The position numbers and the translations under genes are program-made. Shown here piece after piece: positions 7,155 to 14,861 of a DNA stretch of 37,715 nucleotides. The notes under the pieces were generated by a model, which saw nothing but the letters and a program-made list of their open reading frames with translations, did no database searches and had not been told where the DNA came from. Position 1 is the stretch's first letter. Each line of letters opens with the position of its first letter. Origin of the DNA: Bacillus sp. MM2020_1 (GTDB lineage Bacteria; Bacillota; Bacilli; Bacillales; Cytobacillaceae); NCBI GenBank assembly GCA_011250595.1, contig JAANMP010000048.1:1-37715 (forward strand), in the 5' to 3' direction.

Positions 7155-7340
7155 ACCAGGTTTCTTGAACAAAAGGGCACAGTGACCCATCAGGTTAGCA
7201 TAACTGGCCTCCACCCCTTGGATAGGTATGACGAAGGAATGATAGGGCGATTGACCCGTTGAGACATGGGAGGGAAAGCCTCCAGGGGCGGAGTGGAGAT
7301 GTACATTATATGGTAAAATATGGAGTAGTAGCTAACTCCT
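7155..7340 (+). ncRNA. Structured 3' region of the IS110 relic, possible bridge/seek RNA
   Basis: The block is more GC-rich than its surroundings and highly structured: GGG-cacagtga-CCC (7175-7188), GGG-cgattga-CCC (7244-7256), GGAGG-gaaag-CCTCC (7269-7283), and a long-range pairing of CTCCACCCCTTGG (7209-7221) with CCAGGGGCGGAGTGGAG (7282-7298). IS1111-group elements are known to carry a guide RNA downstream of the transposase. That this is such an RNA is inference from position and structure. From 7341 to 7581 I see only AT-rich DNA and the leader of the next gene. Confidence 0.4.
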
Positions 7341-7581
7341 TTATTTAACTATGCCTTCACGAAGCCAAATGATCTGAATTCATTCCAATTACCTGTCATT
7401 CTATTTATAGAGGTTATGAAATCCTGCGAATAAGTGAGCATTCAAGAGATATTCGTATCAAGCTGAGGGAGTTTAACAAGATTCTCCCACTGATAAACTT
7501 TAAAATGCAAGAAATAGCATGAGTTAGGGTAATTTAATATCGAAATCTAATATTATTTTACATCCAAAGGAGAGTTATTCT

Positions 7582-8508
7582 ATGCACATACGGAAATATA
7601 TGATTGCTTTTTTAGTTGTAGTTTTGATTTCTGGTATTACATCCAATACCTTAATTCATGCGAAAGGTTCGTTTTCAACTATTCATTTAGATTCAACAAA
7701 TCTTTTATCGCAATGGAAGCTTGTCGAAAAAGAAATAGGTAAAAAAGGTGTAATGAAACCAGATGAAGTATTTTATATCAGCCTACCTCGTAATGATTTG
7801 AAAGCTACTGTTAAGGGGATACCAATCCGTACTGGTTTGGCTTTAGGAGGCTGGGTGGCATTTAAACAAATGGCTAACCAAACGATGGTTTTTGGAGATT
7901 TAGTTTTAGTAGAAAAAGAAATTCAACCTGTCATGAGCCAATTGCTTCAACAAGGTATTCAGGTTTCTGCACTACATAATCATTTACTCAGTGAAACACC
8001 TCGAATTATGTACTTGCACATTATGGGGCATGGTAATCCAGTTCAATTAGCCAAAGCAATTCGTTTGGGATTAGAACTAACAAAAATACCAAAGAACGAA
8101 AAAGGTGATTCGTACTCCTTTCCCTTCGATAAACAAAAGCTTGATAGCGTATTTAGACATAAAGGTACGGTTACAAATGGTATCTATCATATAAGTATTC
8201 CTCGATTAGAAAAAATCATGGAAAATGGGATAGAAATCCCACCCGCTATGGGGGTTGCGACATCTATAAATTTTCAGCCAACGGAAAATGGAAAAGTAGC
8301 AATAGCTGGTGATTTTGTACTTACTGCTGAGGAAGTAAATCCTGTTGCACGAACTTTACGAAAATATGGTATTGAAGTAACTGCTGTACATAATCACATG
8401 TTAACAGAGAATCCACGTCTGTTCTTTTTGCATTATTGGGCAAATGACGAACCCTTCAAATTGGCAAGTGCATTGCGGGAAGCCTTGGATAAAACTCACA
8501 GTATGTAG
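7582..8508 (+). CDS. DUF1259 (LppY/LpqO-like) secreted protein
   Basis: 308 residues with a Sec signal peptide (about 1-27, hydrophobic AFLVVVLISGITS). It contains two copies of the DUF1259 half-domain: VSALHNHLLSETPRIMYLHI (about 130-160) and VTAVHNHMLTENPRLFFLHY (about 270-300). The HNH..L.E.PR..FLH motif is the family hallmark. Known members include mycobacterial lipoproteins LppY and LpqO, with no firm biochemical role. AAAGGAG lies upstream of ATG. The stop is about 9 bp before repeat H. The duplicated HNH motif could bind metal, but that is inference. Confidence 0.85.
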   Translation: MHIRKYMIAFLVVVLISGITSNTLIHAKGSFSTIHLDSTNLLSQWKLVEKEIGKKGVMKPDEVFYISLPRNDLKATVKGIPIRTGLALGGWVAFKQMANQTMVFGDLVLVEKEIQPVMSQLLQQGIQVSALHNHLLSETPRIMYLHIMGHGNPVQLAKAIRLGLELTKIPKNEKGDSYSFPFDKQKLDSVFRHKGTVTNGIYHISIPRLEKIMENGIEIPPAMGVATSINFQPTENGKVAIAGDFVLTAEEVNPVARTLRKYGIEVTAVHNHMLTENPRLFFLHYWANDEPFKLASALREALDKTHSM

Positions 8509-8516
8509 CAGTAGTC

Positions 8517-8590
8517 TTTCTTATTAAGCTAACGGGTGCTTGAGTTGAAGCGGCGATTCTTTTAGTGTATTAAGGTCTTAGGTTAATAAA
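8517..8590 (+). repeat. Dispersed repeat copy H (decayed)
   Basis: The left end CTTATTAAGCTAACGGGTGC plus TTGAGTTGAAG is nearly identical to copies E and I. The centre no longer forms a good stem, and the right end (GTGTATTAAGGTCTTAGGTT) is only weakly related. Confidence 0.7.
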
Positions 8591-8661
8591 TCTTAAAATG
8601 ATAAACCTATTCCAACAGGGAAAAAGCAAATAATTGAATTTTTAATATACTTGGGGGGTAT

Positions 8662-9408
8662 ATGACAAATTTTTGGCGAATGAATAACCCGATTTATCAA
8701 AGTGATGGTCTAGAAGAAAGCATTAATGGATATGTAGAACATCCATACGGTTTACCTGGAGTAGAGTGTACAGGCTGCGGGGAAACCTGGGCTACCACGA
8801 AGATTATCCATTATGGAATGCCTGTAAATCTAGCCAATATTCCGGAATTAAATAAAAAAGGTACGGTATCCGATAAAAGGCTCTTAGAACTTCAAACTTT
8901 AATTCTTAAACAAATCGAAGATTATGAAGGTGGTGTACTTTTACCTGGAACAGACTTTCAACCTGTCTATCTAGATATTGACAATGAACCAAAAGTAGAT
9001 TTTTTATGGAGTTGCCCTGGAAGTGTTTTAATTTCAGAAAGAATTCAAGACCTTTTTATTAAAAATGAAATAAAAGGTGTAAAATTGTCCCCTGTAATCA
9101 AACGGAAAGTGGGAAATAAAGTTATTAAGTATCCTTTTAAGGTTTCTGAGAATGGCGGTAATTATAGTGAATTAATAATTACAGCAAATTCAAAACGGCC
9201 ACCAGGTGCTGAGATCATTTCAATTTGTAAAAATTGTGGAAGAAAGGATATTGATAATGATGCTAGGCAACTAATAATGCTTCCTGATATGTGGTGTGGA
9301 GAGGACATCTTTTTCCTTAACACTACTCTTTGGATCATCGTAACAGATAGAGTAAAGAGTTTAATTGAAGGTATTGATGCATCTAATGTACAGTTTGAAA
9401 AAGTATAG
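8662..9408 (+). CDS. Double-CXXCG motif protein (SitI6-like immunity family)
   Basis: 248 residues. It has the two CXXCG motifs that name this family: VECTGCGETWATT (about residues 34-46) and ISICKNCGRKD (near 190-200), plus the linking PGTDFQPVYLDID and LISERIQDLF segments. The paralogous family (TIGR02264) was defined in Myxococcus, where a member (SitI6) protects against a cognate toxin. The Cys pairs probably hold Zn2+. No toxin gene is next to it here, so it would be an orphan immunity gene or have another role. GGGGGG precedes ATG 8662. The start is 72 bp after repeat H and the stop is 2 bp before repeat I. Confidence 0.7.
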   Translation: MTNFWRMNNPIYQSDGLEESINGYVEHPYGLPGVECTGCGETWATTKIIHYGMPVNLANIPELNKKGTVSDKRLLELQTLILKQIEDYEGGVLLPGTDFQPVYLDIDNEPKVDFLWSCPGSVLISERIQDLFIKNEIKGVKLSPVIKRKVGNKVIKYPFKVSENGGNYSELIITANSKRPPGAEIISICKNCGRKDIDNDARQLIMLPDMWCGEDIFFLNTTLWIIVTDRVKSLIEGIDASNVQFEKV

Positions 9409-9409
9409 T

Positions 9410-9490
9410 TCCTTCTTCAGCTAACGGGTGCTTGAGTTAAAGTAAACAGGGTGCTTTAGCACCCTCTTTCTTTTAAAGCTAACATATCGC
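9410..9490 (+). repeat. Dispersed repeat copy I
   Basis: The left end CCTTCTTCAGCTAACGGGTG plus CTTGAGTTAAAG is nearly the same as copy E. The centre AGGGTGCT-TT-AGCACCCT is a perfect 8-bp stem followed by CTTTCTTTT. The right end keeps AAGCTAAC only. It serves as terminator between the convergent genes at 8662 and 9507. Confidence 0.85.
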
Positions 9491-9506
9491 CCTAGAATAT
9501 TATACA

Positions 9507-9986
9507 TTATTCAGATTTCTTTAAATGAAGAGGAGGAGGGATTAACCATCCTTTTTCCTTATTTAACTTTAACATTTTTAAACCAAATTGTGCCTTTGCC
9601 AAATGAAACTGTCCATAGTTCATAGCAAAATCTTCTCTGATACATTGTCCTATTATTTGGCTGCAAGCTACTAATGCAGCAGCGACGTCCTTGGAAACTG
9701 ATGCACTAATCTCTGGATCAGTAAATCTTGCTCCAACAGGGATGTCCTCTAAATTTGCATTTGGACGATCTGGTGGGGCTGGTGGCAAGCCGATACCATT
9801 TGTTTTAAGAAGTTCTTGTAATTGATGGTTTTCGTTTCTCATACCTTCAATTGCTTCTTCAATAAGTTTTTTCAAGTCCTGATCACCAGTATGATTAATA
9901 TAAGACTGATAACCAGCAATTAAGCCATTGGTTGCCAATAGGTGAGTCTAAGTTCCAAAAACCTCACCATAATGCAGATTATTCAT
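9507..9986 (-). pseudogene. Single-unit DUF3231 gene broken by an in-frame TAG
   Basis: The reading frame from ATG 9986 gives MNNLHYGEVFGT, then TAG (9948-9950), then THLLATNGLIAGYQSYINH and on for 143 residues to 9507. Family members keep a Trp between the two blocks (recalled pattern FGTW..L), so TGG to TAG is the simplest explanation. The rest looks intact: a helical bundle with GIGLPPAPPDRP, IPVGARFTDPE and a YGQFHLAKAQFG segment followed by GWLIPPPLH. DUF3231 proteins occur in spore-formers, related to coat protein CotF-like folds. Restart at TTG 9938 is possible but lacks a ribosome site. Confidence 0.75.
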
Positions 9987-10068
9987 TTATAAAGTAACTT
10001 TTGTGAAATGGGCATTTTATTAGTAATGAGAAAACAAATCATTGCTTAGCAAAAGGCTTTAAGGCTCT

Positions 10069-11099
10069 TTACGATTTATTTTTCCCTCTTACAAGTTCAT
10101 CCCTATCTGATGCCATTGGAGGTTGTTCTAACCATCCATTTTTAATCATGATATTAGCTCCATCCTCAGAATATAATTGAACTTCTAAGGATAACCTGTT
10201 ATACATTGCAACAATATCCCCTCTTGGACTTAGTGCAATACCTGTACCATAAAAACCAACACTCAAACCGATCAAAGCAGATGTATAGAACATCATGATT
10301 CTATCTGAGAATGTATAAGTTGTACTATTTGTTATCTCTGAGTCCCAACTCATTGTACAGGTAGTTTACTTTCCTCCAATTTCCCACCAAATAATTTAAC
10401 ATGTTTATTCCCAATTTCTAGACCTTTTATAAAGAACTGTTTTACCTCCTTATTCTGTGCAACCTGACTAAATCCAGTAAGGGTAGCTACTCCTATGGCA
10501 TTTCTTTGGAGATTAGCAAATAAGTTATCTACTTCTGCAGCTATTAAAGGTCGTTTTTCTCCAAGGACATCTAAAATAAATCCTTGCTTTCTCACATACT
10601 CAACCTTTTCTAAATTGGGCAAGCTAGGAGACCTTATGAACAATCCTTTTGATAATAATAAATCCTTTGCCTTTTGGTATAATTCCATTGTTTCTGTGAC
10701 GCATTGTATGTAATAGGCTGTAATGTCTTGCCTTACAGATGATGTTACACTACCTGCATATAACGTAAGACCTATCTTAGCCATTTGGTGTATGTAATTT
10801 AATACATAACTGTCAGAGTATAGTCTAGGAGCAGTTAAATCAACATCCTCTTTAATACTAAAACCATTCGGAACTACATTCTTTTCCTCTGTTAATATGG
10901 CTGTTAATTTTTGAATATGTGACTTTGATAACTGTAAAGTATTTTCAATGATTGAAATAATCTCAGAGTCCTCAGCCTTTTCTAAAAAATAAGTAAGGAA
11001 GCATATACTTGCACTATCATTCATGTATTGAGCCCATAACTGAGCGGTTTCTCCTGCTGTGAACCTTATCTTTCTTCCCTTGTCCTCCATAGAATTCAT
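10069..11099 (-). pseudogene. Two-unit DUF3231 gene split by a frameshift
   Basis: Two frames together match the intact 335-residue DUF3231 protein at 13460: 249 residues (11099 to 10350, ending KLPVQ) and 94 residues (10353 to 10069, starting MSWDSEIT and ending in the conserved NGWLEQPP...DRDEL tail). The break falls between the second helical bundle and the C-terminal part, where the paralogue runs straight through. The frames overlap as ATGA, so coupled translation into two chains cannot be excluded, but no ribosome site is evident before the second ATG. A one-base indel near 10350 is the simplest reading. It lies upstream of, and in the same direction as, the broken single-unit gene. Confidence 0.75.
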
Positions 11100-11182
11100 C
11101 TCCAGAAAAAATATTCTAAAAATACTTTTCCCATAATAAACCTGTATTATGTAAACGTGAAAATGTAATCTATTATAACTAT

Positions 11183-11286
11183 TGTGAAGGAATGTACTTA
11201 AAGTAACGGGTGCTTTTGTTTAGGATGATGATTGCTTCGGCGGTCCTTTTTTCTTGTTGAACTAACTGTCTGTTTAGCGTAAGAAG
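11183..11286 (+). repeat. Dispersed repeat copy J
   Basis: Left end TGTGAAGGAATGTACTTAAA plus GTAACGGGTGCTTTTG. Centre GATTGC-TTCG-GCGGTC with T6. Right end CTTGTTGAACTAACTGTCTG then TTTAGCGTAAGAAG, with dyad ACTAA / TTTAG. It lies between divergent genes, so it does not follow a stop codon here. Confidence 0.85.
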
Positions 11287-11308
11287 TATACATAATTAAA
11301 AAACCATG

Positions 11309-11364
11309 TTGACAATATTATTTGTGGAATTTATACTCATAAACATGACCTTTACGTTATGTTT
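11309..11364 (+). promoter_or_regulatory. SigmaA promoter and overlapping operator of the MerR-family gene
   Basis: TTGACA (11309-11314), a 17-bp spacer and TATACT (11332-11337) form a near-consensus promoter. The dyad AAACATGAC-CTTTAC-GTTATGTTT (11341-11364) covers the expected start site and is repeated in part at 11785, which suggests autoregulation. Confidence 0.7.
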
Positions 11365-11380
11365 AAAGAGGTGATATTTT

Positions 11381-11770
11381 ATGGATACACGCATGCGAAT
11401 CGGGGAGCTGGCAAGACGAGCTGGAGTAACTCAGCGCGCCGTTAGACACTATGAGAGTATAGGGCTCATGCCTCCGGGTGAGCGTGAAGGAACTGGACAG
11501 CACTATTATACCGAGGAATCCCTTGAACGTCTCCGAAAGATTGACCAATTAAAGAAACTAGGTCTAAGCTTGGATGAAATGCGTGAAGTCGTTCAGCTTT
11601 ATTTTATTGACCCTAGTGGAGTCCAATCAAAACGGAAAGCTCTTGCCATCCTTCGTCAGCATCTAGCTGAAACGGATCAGAAACTCAGTGAATTGGAGCA
11701 ATTTCGTGGGGAAATTCAGTCCCTTATCGAACACTTTGAGCGCTGGTTTGAAAAAAGAGAAGGTGAATAA
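11381..11770 (+). CDS. MerR-family transcriptional regulator
   Basis: 129 residues: a MerR winged helix-turn-helix (about 4-75; RIGELARRAGVTQRAVRHYE, GLMPPGEREGTGQHYYTEES) and a C-terminal coiled-coil dimer helix (about 85-125), with no Cys metal site and no large effector domain. GAGGTGA precedes ATG 11381. A near-consensus promoter with an overlapping dyad lies upstream, and a related site lies just after the stop, before the remnant of a transporter gene. It was probably the regulator of that MFS transporter and the reductase, both now broken. Confidence 0.88.
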   Translation: MDTRMRIGELARRAGVTQRAVRHYESIGLMPPGEREGTGQHYYTEESLERLRKIDQLKKLGLSLDEMREVVQLYFIDPSGVQSKRKALAILRQHLAETDQKLSELEQFRGEIQSLIEHFERWFEKREGE

Positions 11771-11784
11771 CCTTTTCTTAACCT

Positions 11785-11808
11785 AAACATGACGTTTACG
11801 TAACACGT
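11785..11808 (+). promoter_or_regulatory. Second MerR operator-like site
   Basis: AAACATGACGTTTACGTAAC shares AAACATGAC and TTTACGT with the site at 11341-11364. It lies 15 bp after the regulator stop codon and upstream of the transporter remnant, so the regulator likely controlled that gene. Confidence 0.55.
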
Positions 11809-11865
11809 AACATTTCTTAATTTACAATTTATCGAAGGATGAATAATAAGAGGTGAATGTAATTT

Positions 11866-12012
11866 ATGGAAAAAGAACAATCTACAAAACAAGTGAAACG
11901 AATTGGAATTGTTGCCGTCCTCATGTTTGGAACGCTTATTGTGAGCAAGGAAAAGAACCTTATCCTTATTCCAAATAAAAAACAAATATCTGGTATAGAT
12001 ATGAATAATTAA
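11866..12012 (+). pseudogene. MFS transporter gene with its middle deleted
   Basis: The 48-residue frame starts MEKEQSTKQVKRIGIVAVLM then FGTLIVS, the typical first cytoplasmic segment and start of transmembrane helix 1 of drug:H+ antiporters (EmrB/QacA type). After residue 27 it jumps to a charged tail (KEKNLILIPNKKQ..) and stops. A normal member has over 400 residues, so nearly the whole protein is missing. A ribosome site (AAGAGGTGA) and an operator-like dyad remain. Confidence 0.65.
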
Positions 12013-12035
12013 GACGAATTCAGGAGGTATTTAAT

Positions 12036-12403
12036 ATGAAAAATCAAACAAATGAAAGAGATATATCCAGGCTAGGACTCGGCTGTGGACGTATGTCAAA
12101 TGCTAATTCTGATAGAACTGAAAGCATTGCCACGATTCATGCTGCCCTAGACGCTGGAATCACTCATATTAACACAGCAGATTTTTATACCAGTGGTCGT
12201 GGGTTTTAGCCAAGGGCAAAGATATTATACCGCTAATTGGTGCCAGAAAAGTATATCAGCTTCAGGAATCAATGAAGTCTCTGAAAGTTCATCTAAATGA
12301 TAGTGATGTTAAAAGAATTGAAGAGGCTATTCCAGTAAATGAAATCGCCGGTGGTAGTTTTCCTCAGATGCAATTCAAAAATGGAATGGTGGTTCATCAG
12401 TGA
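12036..12403 (+). pseudogene. Aldo/keto reductase gene with internal deletion
   Basis: The frame from ATG 12036 (behind AGGAGG) gives a typical AKR start: ISRLGLGCGRMS, AALDAGITHINTADFY (with the catalytic Asp of the DxAxxY region), ending at a stop after SGRGF. A second frame from about 12210 gives the AKR end: KDIIPLIGARKVYQLQESM, then LNDSDVKRIEEAIP, with its stop at 12401-12403. Roughly 200 central residues, with catalytic Lys and His, are lost and the two parts are out of frame. It follows the transporter remnant, so the former operon was MerR regulator, MFS transporter, reductase. Confidence 0.8.
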
Positions 12404-12418
12404 TAAGTATATTATTAA

Positions 12419-12455
12419 GAAAAACACATTAAATTGGGAATTCAATGTGTTTTTC
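12419..12455. terminator. Bidirectional terminator
   Basis: An 11-bp stem AAAAACACATT / AATGTGTTTTT with a 13-nt loop, between the reductase pseudogene and the convergent PAS gene. Confidence 0.8.
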
Positions 12456-12488
12456 CGCTGCTTCTCAAATGAGAAAGGTATTTTATTC

Positions 12489-12965
12489 TTATTTAGGCTT
12501 AACAGCTTTAAATTCGTCAATAGTTTCAGGGGTATTTTTACCTTCTTTTCCTTGGAAAAGGTCGATATTAACAGTCACATCCATACAGCCAAGGTATTTT
12601 CCATTTTCATCACGTACGGCCATAAATTTTTGGTAAATTTGGCCAGATTCACCAGTGCGTTTTGGGAACCAAAATTCCCATTCGTCGCGTGTCCCTGAAC
12701 GGAAATCATTTAACAATTTTTCAACGTGGTGAGCCATTTTTGGGTGAAGCTCTAAAACAGGGCGACCAATCGCTTCTTTACGGCGACCATGCACGCGGTT
12801 TGGATTATTTGAATACCAGCGGAAAATATCGTTGGCATCGCAAAAGCCCATTTCAAATGGCAAAAGTTTGATGATTGAATCCAAAGTGCTTGCTTTAATC
12901 GCACCAGTTTCAAAATTAATCACAGCTTCAGGACTAATTAGTTCTGACAATTTTTCTTCAGACAT
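12489..12965 (-). CDS. PAS-domain protein
   Basis: 158 residues. After a short lead (about 1-28) a single PAS fold fills the rest: LLPFEMGFCDANDIFRWYSN, RKEAIGRPVLELHPKMAHHV, FRSGTRDEWEFWFPKRTGE and FMAVRDENGKYLGCMDVT. This is the type found at the C-terminus of DUF438 proteins, where it may bind haem or another small ligand; the HP..HHV segment has candidate His ligands. No output domain is attached, so it would act with a partner. AAAGGAG precedes ATG. A GC-rich hairpin (13006-13028) lies in its leader. Confidence 0.85.
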   Translation of the reverse strand: MSEEKLSELISPEAVINFETGAIKASTLDSIIKLLPFEMGFCDANDIFRWYSNNPNRVHGRRKEAIGRPVLELHPKMAHHVEKLLNDFRSGTRDEWEFWFPKRTGESGQIYQKFMAVRDENGKYLGCMDVTVNIDLFQGKEGKNTPETIDEFKAVKPK

Positions 12966-13005
12966 ATATAAATCTCCTTTATGAGAATAAAATAATATAA
13001 ATATA

Positions 13006-13028
13006 AGTGGGCAAAAAAATCGCCCACT
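13006..13028. promoter_or_regulatory. Inverted repeat in the leader of the PAS gene
   Basis: A perfect 7-bp stem AGTGGGC / GCCCACT with an A/T loop, 41 bp upstream of the PAS start. It has no T run after it, so it may be an operator or an mRNA leader hairpin rather than a terminator. Confidence 0.4.
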
Positions 13029-13094
13029 AATATTATAATCATTTTATTACTATTAGCCAATTCGTAGATTGCTTCTGCATAGATTAATTGCCTT

Positions 13095-13191
13095 TCCTTG
13101 TTGAACTAACTGAGTGCTTGAATTGAAGAAAGGGTTCCCGCGGCGATCCTTTTTTGTTTTTGAGCAAACGAGGCAGTTTAGATCAAGAAGG
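13095..13191 (+). repeat. Dispersed repeat copy K
   Basis: Left end CCTTGTTGAACTAACTGAGT then GCTTGAATTGAAG. Centre AAGGGTT / GATCCTT around a GC-rich loop, with T6. Right end GAGCAAACGAGGCAGTTTAG then ATCAAGAAGG. The 268 bp after it (to 13459) hold no convincing gene. Confidence 0.8.
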
Positions 13192-13459
13192 AAATTAATT
13201 GACTGGCACAACTATCGTTGCTTACTTTTTAATACAATGTGGTATAAGAAAATACTTAAAATTTATGTTAAAACTGGCGTTTTTAATAAAAACTTGAATC
13301 TTTTCTCCATTCTTTCAATAAAGAAGGACGCTTTTATTGCCAATGTCATTAAATTGGATAATAAGCTAATAAGTATATTCACACTCAATCCCTCCACAAT
13401 GAAATTTTAGTGTTATATATAACACTATTGATTAGCATTTAGCGAAAAAATCACTTTAT

Positions 13460-14467
13460 TCATTGGTTGTTTATAAGTTGATTTCGGTCTTCCGTTTGAG
13501 GAGGTTCTTCAAACCACCCGTGTTTTATCAAGATTTCAATTCCTTCTTGACCGTAAAAATATATATCTTTGGCTAATAAGGTCATTTTTAAGGAAATATC
13601 ATTTCTTAGTGTAAAAAATGTCCCAAAACTATTTCCAACGATGCAATACCCATTGAGGAAGGTAACACAGTGCATCATCAGCTTATCAGAAAAAGGTGCA
13701 ACTGTTGATGTTGTTACCGTACTTCCAGATGTGGCAGAAATCTGTAGGTCATTATCTAAAAGAATTTCTTGAAATATTTTAATTTGTTTCTTCGCAAGGT
13801 CTTTTCCTTTTTCTAAATATTTTCTAACTTCTTTGTTCTGAGCACATTGAGCAAATCCTGTTATTAGCTGCATCCCAATGGTATTCGCCTCTATTCCATG
13901 ATGAATAAAACCGAGCTCAATGTCGTTTAAAGCCCGTTTAGATATAAATGGGTTAAAGCCGCTCATATACTTCTTACTTTTAATAAACTCAGTGCTCTTA
14001 GGCATTGTCACTTTTGGGGGAAGTGCAAGAATTCCTTTCTTTAGTAAATATTGTGTAGCTAGTTTATATATTTTGTGGGTCACAGTGGTAAGTCCCTCAT
14101 AGATCCGTATCACATCATCGTTATATGCCATATTCATGTTGATGGTGTACATCCCCATGCTTACTTCTTTTAAAATCCGCACAAACATCACATCAAATCC
14201 ATTGTCAAATAATTTGGGAGCTTCTAAATTCACATCCTCTTTGGTGAATCCGATAGGGATAACTATTCCTTGTTGTTTAAAGATTTTCTCTATTTCTAGT
14301 AGGTAATAATTTAACTCCTGCCACAAGCCCCCCAAAATATTTCTTGCCTCATCATCATCGGTTTTCTTCATAAAGTATTCTAATATTCTCATGATAAGTG
14401 TTTTTTCTTGATAGGTAAGCCAAAGGGTTCCGACTTCGGACGAGGTAATAGGATTTGTTACACTCAA
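13460..14467 (-). CDS. DUF3231 two-unit protein (intact)
   Basis: 335 residues, two similar helical bundles (about 10-160 and 175-330), each with the family pattern: LTYQEKTLIMRILEYFM, IPIGFTKEDVNLEAPKLF, then in the second unit MQLITGFAQCAQNKEVRKYL and the closing GWFEEPPQTEDRNQL. Members occur in spore-forming bacilli; a coat or forespore role is likely but unproven. I start at TTG 14467 because AAGGTGG lies 7 nt upstream; ATG 14485 is in frame but has no ribosome site. This intact copy makes it clear that the gene at 10069-11099 is broken. Confidence 0.85.
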   Translation of the reverse strand: MSVTNPITSSEVGTLWLTYQEKTLIMRILEYFMKKTDDDEARNILGGLWQELNYYLLEIEKIFKQQGIVIPIGFTKEDVNLEAPKLFDNGFDVMFVRILKEVSMGMYTINMNMAYNDDVIRIYEGLTTVTHKIYKLATQYLLKKGILALPPKVTMPKSTEFIKSKKYMSGFNPFISKRALNDIELGFIHHGIEANTIGMQLITGFAQCAQNKEVRKYLEKGKDLAKKQIKIFQEILLDNDLQISATSGSTVTTSTVAPFSDKLMMHCVTFLNGYCIVGNSFGTFFTLRNDISLKMTLLAKDIYFYGQEGIEILIKHGWFEEPPQTEDRNQLINNQ

Positions 14468-14541
14468 TGTAATCCCACCTTGCATTTAAGTTAAATAAAT
14501 TATTTCCATATAAGTGTGAAATGATGCAAACTATAATTTAA

Positions 14542-14724
14542 CTAACCTGGTACAATTGTGCTGGTTCAGAATATCAACGTATTCCACTAGCTATTACATG
14601 GGCAAATTTCCCCAATCCCGGTAAACTTACTCACACTTTAGAAATCTTCGCCAATGCATGTGGAGCAACAATTGCTGCCGCATCATTAATGCCCATTGGA
14701 TTTGTAGTCACACATATTCAATAA
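14542..14724 (+). pseudogene. C-terminal fragment of an unidentified gene
   Basis: A 60-residue open frame without a start reads TWYNCAGSEYQRIPLAITWA, then NPGKLTHTLEIFANACGATI and a hydrophobic end that stops at 14722-14724. The composition is protein-like and the hydrophobic end suggests a membrane protein tail. I do not recognise the family. The hairpin at 14771-14822 would be its terminator. Confidence 0.4.
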
Positions 14725-14769
14725 TAATAGCTATTAGATAAGATAAAGAAATCCCGGCATAATTAAAAT

Positions 14770-14823
14770 GTACCCGATAGTGTAGACACTTATAAAAAGT
14801 CTACCTATCGGGTACTTTTTTGT
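14770..14823 (+). terminator. Long hairpin at the left edge of the IS3-family element
   Basis: GTACCCGATAG with GTAGAC pairs to GTCTAC with CTATCGGGTAC over 17 bp with one bulged T, followed by T6. The inner part from TGTAGAC (14781) may be the left end of the IS, in which case the outer arm lies in host DNA or an older end. Confidence 0.65.
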
Positions 14824-14861
14824 ATAATTAAGAAAAAATGGTGATAGGGGAATAGCTAGAA

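Noticed and set aside
12339..12698. 119-residue plus-strand frame
   Set aside because: It crosses the terminator and is antisense to the PAS gene; no family features.
13114..13410. 98-residue plus-strand frame
   Set aside because: It begins inside repeat copy K, has no ribosome site, and its composition is that of translated AT-rich DNA.
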